A stretch of 64,000 bases of DNA from Acidobacteriota bacterium (GTDB lineage Bacteria > Acidobacteriota > Blastocatellia > Pyrinomonadales > Pyrinomonadaceae), in NCBI GenBank assembly GCA_016700175.1, contig CP065003.1:3978001-4042000 (forward strand), read 5' to 3'. The translations under genes were made by a program, and so were the position numbers. Of this stretch, positions 43,903 through 52,772 are shown piece after piece; the first letter of the stretch is position 1, and every line of letters starts with the position of its first letter. The notes below the pieces were generated by a model. It did not search any database. It was not told the origin of the DNA and worked only from the letters and a program-made list of their open reading frames with translations.

Positions 43903-45372
43903 ATGAAAAGAAAAGCACTGGTCATTGACGATGACGAGTCGACACTCGATCTCCTGAAATATCAGCTCGAGTCGAAGGACTACGAGGTGTTCACGGCGCT
44001 CGACGGCACAACCGGCGAGAAGCTGGTGAACGAACAGGGGTTTGACATAATCCTCACCGACCTGAGCCTGCCTGACATCGACGGGATCGAACTTGTCCGG
44101 CGGTGCAAGCAGGCTTCGGCTTCCACCGAGATCATAATGATCACGGGGTTCGGGTCCGTGACCAAGGCGATAGAAGCGACGAAAGCCGGCGCTTTTTACT
44201 ATGTAGAGAAGCCGGTCGACTTCGACGAACTTTACATATTGATCGAGAAGGCCGTCGAGCGAAAGCAGCAGGCGGACGAGATTCGCGAGCTCCGGGGGCG
44301 TCTGAGCAATGTAACGAGCTACCAGGGGATCATCGGCGGCTGCAAGGCGATGCAGGAGATCTATGAGCTGATCGAGAACGTAGCCGATTCGGACGCGAAC
44401 ATACTGATCCTCGGAGAATCGGGCACCGGAAAAGAGGTCATCGCGAACGCGATCCACTACAAGAGCAGCCGTTCCGGACAGCCTTTCGTAAAGGTAAATT
44501 GCTCGGCATTGCCGAAGGAACTGATCGAATCCCAGCTCTTCGGGCATGTCAAGGGCGCATTTACCGGTGCGAACAAGGACAAGACCGGACTGATAGGAAA
44601 GGCAAAGGGAGGAAGCCTTCTGCTGGACGAGATCGGCGAAATGCCCCTCGATCTTCAACCCAAACTTCTGCGCGTTTTGCAGGAGAAGCGGTACTACAGG
44701 GTCGGGAGCGAGACGCCCGTGAGCGCGGACTTCCGTTTGATCACTTCTACGAACCGCGATCCGGAGAAAGCGATCGCGGACGGCGATCTCAGGGAAGACC
44801 TTTACTACAGGATCAATACGATCGAGATCAGGATCCCGCCGTTGCGTGAGCGCGTGGACGACATCCCGATGCTTGCCGAGCACTTCCTGAAGATGTACTC
44901 GGACAAGTACGGAAGGCAGTTCAGTTCGTTCTCGAACGACGCTTACGAAAGCCTTCTTGAATCCGAGTGGCGCGGCAACGTGCGGGAACTGCAGCACGTG
45001 ATCGAGAGAGCAGTGCTTATGAACAAGGGCGACCGAATAGAGACCTTGGAGATCCAGCGGGCAGGGACGGCCAGGAAGACAAAGGCCGCCGGAGCGTCGG
45101 TTTCATCCGTGGTCTCTGTTTCGGAGAATGCCGAAAGACAGGCGGAAGACCTCTTTGAAGACATCGGCGAAGAGATCGTCGAGCTGCTTGACGGGATCTC
45201 GGAATCGGAGATGGACGACAACGACGTGTTCGGATTCCTGGAGAAGTCAGTCGTTGAAGCGGCGTTGAAGAAGACGAAAGGCAACAAGAAAGCCGCGGCG
45301 CAATTGCTCGGGCTTTACCGTGCGCGGCTGTATGGAATGATCAAAAGACACGGTATCGAGAGCCCGAAGTGA
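43903..45372 (+). CDS. Sigma-54-dependent NtrC-type response regulator
   Basis: 489 residues. The receiver (D53 as phospho-acceptor in LTDLSLPD) is followed by the AAA+ domain with Walker A GESGTGKEV (172-180), GAFTGA at 218-223, the sigma-54 contact, and DEIGEMPLDLQ. A C-terminal Fis-type HTH (KKAAAQLLGLYRARLYGMIK) binds enhancers. It activates sigma-54 promoters on phosphorylation. The next gene, a histidine kinase 62 bases on, is likely its partner. The sequence has an acidic linker between the AAA+ and HTH parts. Confidence 0.94.
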   Translation: MKRKALVIDDDESTLDLLKYQLESKDYEVFTALDGTTGEKLVNEQGFDIILTDLSLPDIDGIELVRRCKQASASTEIIMITGFGSVTKAIEATKAGAFYYVEKPVDFDELYILIEKAVERKQQADEIRELRGRLSNVTSYQGIIGGCKAMQEIYELIENVADSDANILILGESGTGKEVIANAIHYKSSRSGQPFVKVNCSALPKELIESQLFGHVKGAFTGANKDKTGLIGKAKGGSLLLDEIGEMPLDLQPKLLRVLQEKRYYRVGSETPVSADFRLITSTNRDPEKAIADGDLREDLYYRINTIEIRIPPLRERVDDIPMLAEHFLKMYSDKYGRQFSSFSNDAYESLLESEWRGNVRELQHVIERAVLMNKGDRIETLEIQRAGTARKTKAAGASVSSVVSVSENAERQAEDLFEDIGEEIVELLDGISESEMDDNDVFGFLEKSVVEAALKKTKGNKKAAAQLLGLYRARLYGMIKRHGIESPK

Positions 45373-45434
45373 AGAACGAACAAAGGGTAGGAATGGGTCT
45401 CCGCTGAAACGGGCCCCGGAACTGTAAACGAGTG

Positions 45435-46460
45435 ATGAATGAAGAGACATTCACCGGAAAAAATGAACCAGGGAGGGAAAAAGAACCCGGCCGCAGGCCG
45501 GAGACGAATTCGGCAGCGGCAGCTGTCTCCGTCGGCCTCGCTTTGACGCTGGCGTTCTTCGCATTCGCCTATATTTACGGATTGCAGATCTTTTCGCCGA
45601 TGGCGCTTGCTGCGGGCATATTGATCTCCCTGATCCTGATATGGGCGCTTCTTGCCAGTGTCCGGTCACGACGGCGGGGTCTCGCTCTCGATTCCCAGGT
45701 CATAAAGCTTGAGACAGAACTCTCCTCGCTGGGAGACAGGTTCGGCCTGCTTCTGGCGGAAACCGCGGACAATGAGCCTGTAGCAAGAGAACTAATCTCG
45801 AGCCTTTCCCACGACATTCGGACTTCTCTCAACGCGTTGTCCGGATGGGCAAAGATACTCGAGCGGGATAGCATAAGCGCTAAACTAAAAGAGACCGCGC
45901 TTGAAGGCATTGCCAGGAGTATCGAGAGACAGTCGGCGCTCCTTGACGAAGCCGCCGAGTTCCTGGCGCTCGAAGAGAGGGGCTCCCTGGAGATGTCAGA
46001 CGGGATCGACAGCGGCGAACTGCTTTCCGATGTCGTCAATGACATAACTCCCAGCGCGGAGGATCGGCACGTCGTACTCGAGTTTCAGAGCTGTGCCGGC
46101 AAGACCCTGGTTTGCGACGAAGCCAGACTCCGCAAGGCCCTCAACAAACTGCTTAAGACAGTGGTGCGATTGACCCCTATCGGCGGGAAACTGCGCGTCA
46201 AAGCTGACAAGATCCCGGAAGGTCTCAGGATCTCGATCCGAAACAGCGTAGAAGCCGAGTCCGGGAGTTTTCCCTTCAGACACCTTCCCGGCATCAAGCG
46301 CGATCCGCTAGATACCTCCAATGGCACATCCGGTTCCGGACTTTCGCTTGCGATCTCGAGGCGGATCATAGAGATGCACGGCGGCGAGGTCGCTGTCGAC
46401 GAGGATGTCGCCGGACTCGGGACCGAGATCAACGTCCGTTTGCCCGACCGCACTTCGTGA
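45435..46460 (+). CDS. Membrane sensor histidine kinase
   Basis: 341 residues. Two TM segments (about 28-46 and 50-71) leave only a tiny extracytoplasmic loop; HisKA has SLSHDIRTSLNALSGW (about 132-147) and the HATPase has SGLSLAISRRIIEMHGGEVA near the end. It resembles the hybrid kinase at 40721 in the S-L-N-A/S-x-x-G-W style. It is the likely partner of the NtrC-type regulator just upstream. The sensed signal is unknown. The ATG at 45435 follows a GTG that could also serve. Confidence 0.88.
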   Translation: MNEETFTGKNEPGREKEPGRRPETNSAAAAVSVGLALTLAFFAFAYIYGLQIFSPMALAAGILISLILIWALLASVRSRRRGLALDSQVIKLETELSSLGDRFGLLLAETADNEPVARELISSLSHDIRTSLNALSGWAKILERDSISAKLKETALEGIARSIERQSALLDEAAEFLALEERGSLEMSDGIDSGELLSDVVNDITPSAEDRHVVLEFQSCAGKTLVCDEARLRKALNKLLKTVVRLTPIGGKLRVKADKIPEGLRISIRNSVEAESGSFPFRHLPGIKRDPLDTSNGTSGSGLSLAISRRIIEMHGGEVAVDEDVAGLGTEINVRLPDRTS

Positions 46461-46684
46461 GAACGCCCCAAGCTCCTGTCCCCGATTCCTACACGTTTCT
46501 CGTCCCGAATCGATACACGCCCCCCTGGCAAGCATTCGACCTCCGAACAACTCCCAGCCTCTAACCGTTGTCCTTAAACAACTTACGTCGACTCGCCCGT
46601 TGCGGAACGGTCATTGCGATGACATAGGGTAAAGCCCGGACCTTCCAAGCCGCGGCTTCATTCATTTAATAAGAGAATTTTTCT

Positions 46685-49024
46685 ATGAGAGGCAGAACAA
46701 TGAGACTAAGAAGATCAGTGATCACTATTTTAAGTTGTGCTGCGCTCCTCGTCGCCGGAACGGTGACTTTCGGACAGGTACGAGCATACAGGGTTTCGGA
46801 CGACCGCGTGGAGAACGTGCTCGTTCAGATCGAAAGCGGGACCGACAGGTTTCGCCGAGCATTCGACCTGGCGATCGACCAGAGCCGGTTCGACGGCACG
46901 TCGAGAGAGGACGCACTTCAGCGCAACATCGAGCAATTCGAAAACGCCACGGACCGGCTTCGGCAGAGATTCGAAGCTGAAGAGTCCGTTTCGGCTGATG
47001 TGACTCGCGTGCTCAACAGCGCCGCGTACATCAATAAATTTATGACCGGGAACGCGCTCGGCACGATGGCGGAACGGCACTGGGTGAACATCAGGAACGA
47101 CCTGAACACACTCGCCGGATACTACAGTCTGAGATATGACTGGAATGCCGCTGTAATCGACGGCGATCCGATCGACGCAAAGCCGTACAGGGTTACCGAC
47201 CGCCAGGTCGACGTGATTCTCAGGAGGATCGAGAACAGGACCGACAACTTCAAGGGCCGACTTGATACGGCGCTCGACAGGAGCGTGCTGGACAATACGA
47301 ACCGTGAGGACAGGATCAACCAGTTCGTCGCCGGGTTCGAGGCCGACACCGACCGTTTGAGGGAGAGGTTCGACGCCGGCGCCTCCGTCGACAACGATGT
47401 CGAACGGGTACTTTCAAGCGCAGCGTACATCGACGCATTTGTGCGCTCGAACAAACTTACGAACGTTGCCGAACGCAACTGGCAGAACATCAAGAACGAT
47501 CTGAACACCCTTGCCGGCTACTACAACGTAACGTTCAGCTGGACCGCGCCGACTCAGGACTATCGAGACGTTGCCTATACCGTCAGGGATAACACCGTAG
47601 ACGGCCTTCTGTCTTCGATAGAGACCAAGACTGACACATACAGACGGCTGATGGAACAGGCGCTCGACCGGAGCATCCTGAACAATACGTACAGCGAGCG
47701 TTCTTTCCTTGATTACATCGATGAGTTTGAGAACGCCACGGACCGGCTTGACCAGAGGTTTGACGCGCGCGAATCGACCGATCAGGACGTGACGAATGTC
47801 CTCGCGAGGGCAGCCTACATCGAGTCCTTTATGAGGGATTACAGGCTGATGCGCTCGGCGGAGTATCAGTGGAGGTCTTTAAAGACCGACCTGAACACGC
47901 TTGCGCAGTACTACGCAGTCGATTTCGCGTGGAACAGGCCTTATCCGCAGGCGGGCGAGTTCAACTCGATGATCACGGGAACCTACAGGCTCAACCGAAC
48001 CCTGAGCGATGACGTTCCGACGGTCGTGCGAAATGCTATCGACGTCTACCCGCAGATCCGCTTGGACCGAATCGAGCGGAACCTCACACGAAGGCTTTCG
48101 TCCCCGATGATGCTCGCGATCGACAAGAGCGGAACAAAAGTGATGATCGCCTCGAGCAACGCGCCGCAGGTGAGTTTCACCGCGGACGGGATCACGCGCA
48201 CAGAAACGAACAACGGAAGGCAGATCCAGGTGACCGCCAATTCATATTATGAAGGCGTGTCGCTCGCTTATGACGGTGCCGGGGCAAACGAGTTCTACGT
48301 GAACTTCATGCCCGTCGGACGCGACCAGCTGAGGGTCATCCGCAGGGTCAATCTTGAGAACCCGGACGAGACGATAACCGTCGCCAGCGTTTACGACAAG
48401 GTCGAATCCACCGCTGACTGGAACAACGTTTACGATCCGCGAAGGAACGGAAATCCGGACACCGGGACGACCGGGAGCTTCATTGTCCCGGCCGGCACGG
48501 ATCTGCGGGCCGTGCTCAACTCGACCATTTCGACGAGCGACTCTGAAGACGGTGAACGATTCACCATGAGGGTCACTTCGCCGAACAGGTACGAAGGCGC
48601 GATCATCACCGGCCACGTGGTCGAAGCGGAGAGATCCGGTTTGTTCACCGGACGCGCAAAGATGACGCTGGACTTCGACACGATCCGGCTTCGCAACGGA
48701 AGGACCTATGAGTTCGCCGGGCTTATCGAAGGCGTGACGCTTGCGAATGGCAAGCAGGTCACGATCGACAACGAAGGCGAGGTCAGGGATGAAGACAGCC
48801 AGACCAGAGAGACAGTCACACGGGCCGGGATCGGAGCCGGCGTCGGAGCCATCATCGGAGCCATCCTCGGCGGCGGTGAAGGCGCTGCGATCGGTGCCGC
48901 GGTAGGCGGCGCCGCAGGAGCCGGAACCGTGGTCGCGCAGGGGCGCGAGAACGTCGTGCTTGATCCGGGATCGACGATACTGATCGAGGCACAGGCGCCC
49001 GCGTACGTCGGATCGAACCGATAG
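46685..49024 (+). CDS. Secreted protein with three ~120-residue repeats and a glycine-zipper C-terminus
   Basis: 779 residues with a signal peptide (cut near TFGQ). Three tandem repeats lie at about 35-153, 167-286 and 297-417, each with a V-x-x-I/L-E-x-x-T-D helix, FENATDRLRQRF-like and NSAAYI blocks and a closing DLNTLAGYY. The middle (420-620) is beta-rich; the C-terminal part has GAGVGAIIGAILGGGEG and GAAVGGAAGAGTV, glycine zippers that may associate with a membrane. Function not recognised. M6 (46700) with GAGAGG 8 bases upstream is an alternative start. A hairpin follows the stop. Confidence 0.78.
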   Translation: MRGRTMRLRRSVITILSCAALLVAGTVTFGQVRAYRVSDDRVENVLVQIESGTDRFRRAFDLAIDQSRFDGTSREDALQRNIEQFENATDRLRQRFEAEESVSADVTRVLNSAAYINKFMTGNALGTMAERHWVNIRNDLNTLAGYYSLRYDWNAAVIDGDPIDAKPYRVTDRQVDVILRRIENRTDNFKGRLDTALDRSVLDNTNREDRINQFVAGFEADTDRLRERFDAGASVDNDVERVLSSAAYIDAFVRSNKLTNVAERNWQNIKNDLNTLAGYYNVTFSWTAPTQDYRDVAYTVRDNTVDGLLSSIETKTDTYRRLMEQALDRSILNNTYSERSFLDYIDEFENATDRLDQRFDARESTDQDVTNVLARAAYIESFMRDYRLMRSAEYQWRSLKTDLNTLAQYYAVDFAWNRPYPQAGEFNSMITGTYRLNRTLSDDVPTVVRNAIDVYPQIRLDRIERNLTRRLSSPMMLAIDKSGTKVMIASSNAPQVSFTADGITRTETNNGRQIQVTANSYYEGVSLAYDGAGANEFYVNFMPVGRDQLRVIRRVNLENPDETITVASVYDKVESTADWNNVYDPRRNGNPDTGTTGSFIVPAGTDLRAVLNSTISTSDSEDGERFTMRVTSPNRYEGAIITGHVVEAERSGLFTGRAKMTLDFDTIRLRNGRTYEFAGLIEGVTLANGKQVTIDNEGEVRDEDSQTRETVTRAGIGAGVGAIIGAILGGGEGAAIGAAVGGAAGAGTVVAQGRENVVLDPGSTILIEAQAPAYVGSNR

Positions 49025-49046
49025 GCGATCCGGTCACATTGGCAAA

Positions 49047-49072
49047 GGGGCGGGGTCTTCGGATCCCGCCCC
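49047..49072 (+). terminator. Hairpin after the triple-repeat secreted gene
   Basis: GGGGCGGG-GTCTTCGGAT-CCCGCCCC gives an 8-bp GC stem 23 bases after the stop. The following bases are ACATTTACG, so the T-tract is weak and read-through into the YggT-like gene is possible. Confidence 0.6.
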
Positions 49073-49113
49073 ACATTTACGTTTGAACCAGAAACAGACG
49101 GAGGTCCGGGAAG

Positions 49114-49629
49114 ATGGAAGATCGAAAACTCGCAAAGGATGAGGCTCGCAGGGCGGCGAATTACGGGAACATCAAGGACGAGGTGAAGTCCGATGTCGGC
49201 GGAGAGATAGCCGCGGAAGCGGACAAGCCCACCGAGTCAGAGGTCTCGAGAGAAAAGGACATCGCACGGGGAATGCGCAGCAAGGCCATCGACGAGGTCG
49301 AGCAGACCGAGCGCGAGGTGGAACGCGGACGAGTCGCCGCGCGCTTTGCCCAGGTCATCGATTACGTGTTCTATCTGATCTACGGTTTCCTGGGGATACG
49401 GCTTCTGCTCGAATTGCTCGCCGCCAGGGACAGCGCGGAGTTCGTGCAGTGGATCAAGGCGGTCACGGGGATCTTCTACTGGCCGTTCGAAGGCGTGGTG
49501 GCGAGTCCGAGCGTCGAGGGGCATACGCTCGCGCTGCCGATCATCGTCGCGCTTGTTTCGTATCTGCTGCTCCATTTCGCGATCATAGGGTTGCTGAGGA
49601 TGATCGCGCACAGGAAGACGGCGATCTGA
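49114..49629 (+). CDS. YggT family membrane protein
   Basis: 171 residues. A charged N-terminal region (1-75, Lys/Glu-rich) precedes two to three TM segments (about 84-105, 113-128 and 143-163) in YggT order: VIDYVFYLIYGFLGIRLLLE then the WPFEGVV loop. YggT proteins are linked to osmotic and cell-division phenotypes, without an established activity. It may be co-transcribed with the secreted protein upstream. A repeat element begins about 20 bases after the stop. Confidence 0.83.
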   Translation: MEDRKLAKDEARRAANYGNIKDEVKSDVGGEIAAEADKPTESEVSREKDIARGMRSKAIDEVEQTEREVERGRVAARFAQVIDYVFYLIYGFLGIRLLLELLAARDSAEFVQWIKAVTGIFYWPFEGVVASPSVEGHTLALPIIVALVSYLLLHFAIIGLLRMIAHRKTAI

Positions 49630-49649
49630 GCTACGGCAAAAAGAAAAGA

Positions 49650-49922
49650 ACAAACAAGATAGACAGGATGGAAACGATAGCCGGAGCTGATTCGTAACGC
49701 TGAACAGAATTCTTCAACGTTCGTACTCAACCACGGCAATCCTAAAGATCCTGTCTATCCTGTTTATTTTTATATTGCCTTGGTCTTTTATACTTCTGGA
49801 AAAGAATCAGAATAGCCAGGTTTCTTTGGGATCGAGGCGACTGAGTATCTACGTGGAAAAATACAGTTCAGCGTTACGAATCAGCTCCGGCTATCGTTTC
49901 CATCCTGTCTATCCTGTTTGCT
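49650..49922. repeat. 55-bp inverted repeat element
   Basis: AAGATAGACAGGATGGAAAC... at 49654-49711 is the reverse complement of 49866-49919 with one mismatch in about 55 bases. The 150-base interior contains a third AAGATCCTGTCTATCCTGTT motif (49745) and no gene. AACAGGATGGACAGGAT relatives lie at 2270 and 56195. The flank at 49937 has the CCCGTCGCTCGCGCTCCGGG motif of the 39461 family. It is MITE-like in shape, but no transposase or target duplication was seen. Confidence 0.8.
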
Positions 49923-49980
49923 CTTCTTCTTTAATTCCCGTCGCTCGCGCTCCGGGTACTGATCTTTGCCCGCCGCACGC

Positions 49981-50817
49981 CTACCGCTCACTCTTCTCAG
50001 GCCAGTAGATATCCACAAGGTTCGCGACCGGGCCAACGATGAATAGCGCGTAATAAGGCGCGTGGACGTTCTCCATCATCCTCAGGACCATCTCCGCCGC
50101 CGCGACCAGGAACGCGACAAGCATCTGCGCCCCCTTCGAGCGCCGAACGGTCGTCGCCGGATCGGTGATCATGAAGAAGATGAACAGCTGGTACATCGCG
50201 CCGGTGATCGGGGCGATCTCGGCGAGGAATGCGTGCCCGGTCCATAGGCTCCGTATGCCGGCGAAGAAGATGAATCCCGCGACGTAAGTGAACGTGATGT
50301 GGAACCGCTTCAGCCGGTAAATAATGAGGCAGCCGAGGACCCAGATCACGGTCATCGCCGCGAGGTTATTGCCCCACTGGATGCTAAGCGTCGAGTACGC
50401 CGAAGGCGCGATCAGAAGCATCACCGCGATCCCGAAGTTGGAAGGGTTCCAAAGATGGCGGCCCTTCAGTTTCAAGACATATTTCGAAGTGATGGTGATC
50501 GCGGAACAAAGAGCGAAGGTCCAGAAGAAGGGCGAGCGGGTCAGGATCCCGACACTGATCCCCGATATGTAAGCGCTCGCGAGGAAGGGCCATTGCCCGC
50601 GGTCGATCTTCGAAAGCACCGCGTCGAACAGCACCGCCACTCCAATCGCGAGCAGCGTCTGAGGGTAGCTTTCAAGGATGCCGTAGAAGACCTGCCCGAC
50701 GAGAAGGATCAGCGTGATCAAAAGCGGCATCACCAGCCGCGTATCGATGCCGAACGTCTTCAACGGCATCAAGGACGCGCTCGGCGGCGCCACGATATTC
50801 GAAGCTTCCGTACTCAT
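49981..50817 (-). CDS. RnfD/NQR2-family membrane protein (UnbU-like)
   Basis: 278 residues with about eight TM helices. GRHLWNPSNFGIA near 119-131 and FFMITDPATTVRRSKG near 224-239 are RnfD/NqrB features; the T in the latter could hold a covalent flavin in true NqrB/RnfD, but here it need not. No other Rnf/Nqr subunits are nearby. UnbU of enediyne clusters belongs to the same family, and the adjacent gene has the UnbV domain. The ATG overlaps the preceding stop by 4 bases. Confidence 0.82.
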   Translation of the reverse strand: MSTEASNIVAPPSASLMPLKTFGIDTRLVMPLLITLILLVGQVFYGILESYPQTLLAIGVAVLFDAVLSKIDRGQWPFLASAYISGISVGILTRSPFFWTFALCSAITITSKYVLKLKGRHLWNPSNFGIAVMLLIAPSAYSTLSIQWGNNLAAMTVIWVLGCLIIYRLKRFHITFTYVAGFIFFAGIRSLWTGHAFLAEIAPITGAMYQLFIFFMITDPATTVRRSKGAQMLVAFLVAAAEMVLRMMENVHAPYYALFIVGPVANLVDIYWPEKSER

Positions 50818-52580
50818 AGATCGACCGACACCTTGTGCAGAGTGTTGATCTTCGGCGATTCGATCACCTTCGTTTCGCCGTTCGGGAACCTGATCTCCAC
50901 TTTGTCCACCTTGTTCGTTTCGCCAAGCCCGAAGTGCGCGCGCCTCTGGTTCTGCGCGCAGTAGCCGCTTCCGCCGTGGATCTCCTGAGCCTGGGTTGCA
51001 CCATTGCGGTACAGTGTGATCCGCGTACCGATCGCGTCGTCGTTCCCGAACCCGAACGCGATCCAGTTCCGGCCTTCCTTCACGTTGTTCTTGTAGATCA
51101 GCACCGGGCCTTTCTGATTCGCGACCACGACATCCAGGACGCCCCGGTTCCAGAGGTCGGCGACCGCGACGGCGCGGCCGTCGAACGTTTCGCGAACGCC
51201 TGTCGCGAGCGCAACCTCGGTGAAAGATCCTTTTCCGTCGTTAAGCCAGAGTTTCTTCTGCTGATAACCCGAAAGGCTTCTGCCTTTCATTTCGGGCCAG
51301 TTCGCGGCGTCGCCTATGATCGAGTTGTTGCCGAGCGTGATCTTGGAGAAGTCGTACCAGTAATTTACGTTCTTGTCGGCCGAAACGTATCCGTTCGTCA
51401 GGAAGATGTCCTGGTCGCCGTCGTTGTCGAAATCGCCGAACTGGCTTCCCCAAGCCCAGCCTCCGTCCTCGACTCCGACCGCGTTGGCCAGGTTGTCGAA
51501 CTTCACGTCATTCCCGGAAGTGCCCCGCCGCGGGACCCATAAGTTGTTTCCCTGCAGAAGGATGCCGCGTTCCGAGATGTTCGATTCGTAGATCGCGAGC
51601 CGGCCGTCGTTCATAACGTCGCCGAAGCTCGCGTTCATTCCGCTCTTCGGCGCGAAGCCGACTCCGGAGGCTTCGCTGGCGTTTATGAATCGCTTTCCGC
51701 CGTCGTTCAGGAAAAGCTCCGAGATCCCGTAATCGTTCGAGACGAAAAGGTCCGGATAGCCGTTCCCTGTCAGGTCCGCCGCCCCGGCCGCGAGAGCCCA
51801 TCGGGTGGAGCTGATCCCGAGCTTCTCGCTTACCTCTTCGAACTTCCCTCCGCCCAGATTGCGGTAGAGGTACTTTCGTCCGCCGTTGTTGGCGTACTCG
51901 AAGCTCTCGGGCATTATCCGCGTGTTCTCAAGCTTCCAGAGGTTGATCTCGGGCCGGAAGTAGCCTCCCAGGAAGATGTCGAGGTTGCCGTCGCGGTCGA
52001 AATCGAACCAGATCCCGGTGTTGATGTTCGCCCACTCGGGAAATCCCGCAGTCTCGACCTCTTCGAACGACTTGCCCCCGTTGTTTCGGTAAAGTGCGGT
52101 CTTGCCCCACTTGTAAAGCAGGAGGTCCTCGAAACCGTCGTTGTCGAAGTCGCCCCAAACGGCGCCCATCGAAACTCCGGTCCCGCCCTTATTGACGTCG
52201 GCGACACCGACGTCGGAAGCGACGTCGGTGAACGAACCGTCGCCGTTATTGCGGTAAAGCGCGTTGAAACTGCCTTCGCCGCTGTTCGTCAGGTAGATGT
52301 CGCTCCAGCCGTCTTGGTCGAAATCGACGATCGAAACGCCGGCGCCCATCGAGGCGATCTGCGGCATTATGTTGTTGAGTTTCGGGTCCAGCGAGGGAGC
52401 CTTGTGGACGAAATCGACTCCGGATTCCTTCGCCACCTCTTCAAAATAGAATCCGAACCGTTCGAGCGCAGTCTCGCGGTCGAACTCGCCTTCGGCGCCG
52501 CCGTAGAAGTGCTCCACAAGGAACGGCACGCCGAGCAGCGCGAAGAAGAGAACGGTGATGAATGCTTTTCGCCAGTTCAT
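50814..52580 (-). CDS. FG-GAP/VCBS protein with ASPIC/UnbV C-terminus (CRTAC1-like)
   Basis: 588 residues. An uncleaved or weak N-terminal signal/anchor (5-22) leads to seven or so FG-GAP repeats with Ca-binding DxDxDG loops (DFDQDGWSD, DFDNDGFED, DFDRDGNLD, DFDNDGDQD), forming a beta propeller. The C-terminal HFGLGETNKVDKVEIRFPNG is the ASPIC/UnbV motif (about 552-571). It is likely a secreted or periplasmic binding protein. It is coupled to the UnbU-like gene by a 4-base overlap. Confidence 0.88.
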   Translation of the reverse strand: MNWRKAFITVLFFALLGVPFLVEHFYGGAEGEFDRETALERFGFYFEEVAKESGVDFVHKAPSLDPKLNNIMPQIASMGAGVSIVDFDQDGWSDIYLTNSGEGSFNALYRNNGDGSFTDVASDVGVADVNKGGTGVSMGAVWGDFDNDGFEDLLLYKWGKTALYRNNGGKSFEEVETAGFPEWANINTGIWFDFDRDGNLDIFLGGYFRPEINLWKLENTRIMPESFEYANNGGRKYLYRNLGGGKFEEVSEKLGISSTRWALAAGAADLTGNGYPDLFVSNDYGISELFLNDGGKRFINASEASGVGFAPKSGMNASFGDVMNDGRLAIYESNISERGILLQGNNLWVPRRGTSGNDVKFDNLANAVGVEDGGWAWGSQFGDFDNDGDQDIFLTNGYVSADKNVNYWYDFSKITLGNNSIIGDAANWPEMKGRSLSGYQQKKLWLNDGKGSFTEVALATGVRETFDGRAVAVADLWNRGVLDVVVANQKGPVLIYKNNVKEGRNWIAFGFGNDDAIGTRITLYRNGATQAQEIHGGSGYCAQNQRRAHFGLGETNKVDKVEIRFPNGETKVIESPKINTLHKVSVDL

Positions 52581-52589
52581 TCTAAAGTG

Positions 52590-52772
52590 AGCGGTAATCG
52601 GTCAGCAGTGAGCAGTCGGAAACTGGACACAGATAAACACAGATACCTCCAATCGCTTATCCCCGCTGCAGAGATTCAACTCATCTAGCTGCTTACGGCG
52701 ATACACGTCTATTTGGATTGCCGAAACTCGCCGCCAAAAAATCTCTGCGTTCTCCGCGTTCTCTGCAGTTTA
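52590..52772. repeat. Mixed repeat remnants between FG-GAP genes
   Basis: GTGAGCGG (52590) and CAGTGAGCAG units, then GGACACAGATAAACACAGATA (52625), related to the arms of the GxxExxY cassette, and TCTGCGTTCTCCGCGTTCTC near 52743. The last runs into the next gene's stop codon. No gene is present. Confidence 0.75.
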
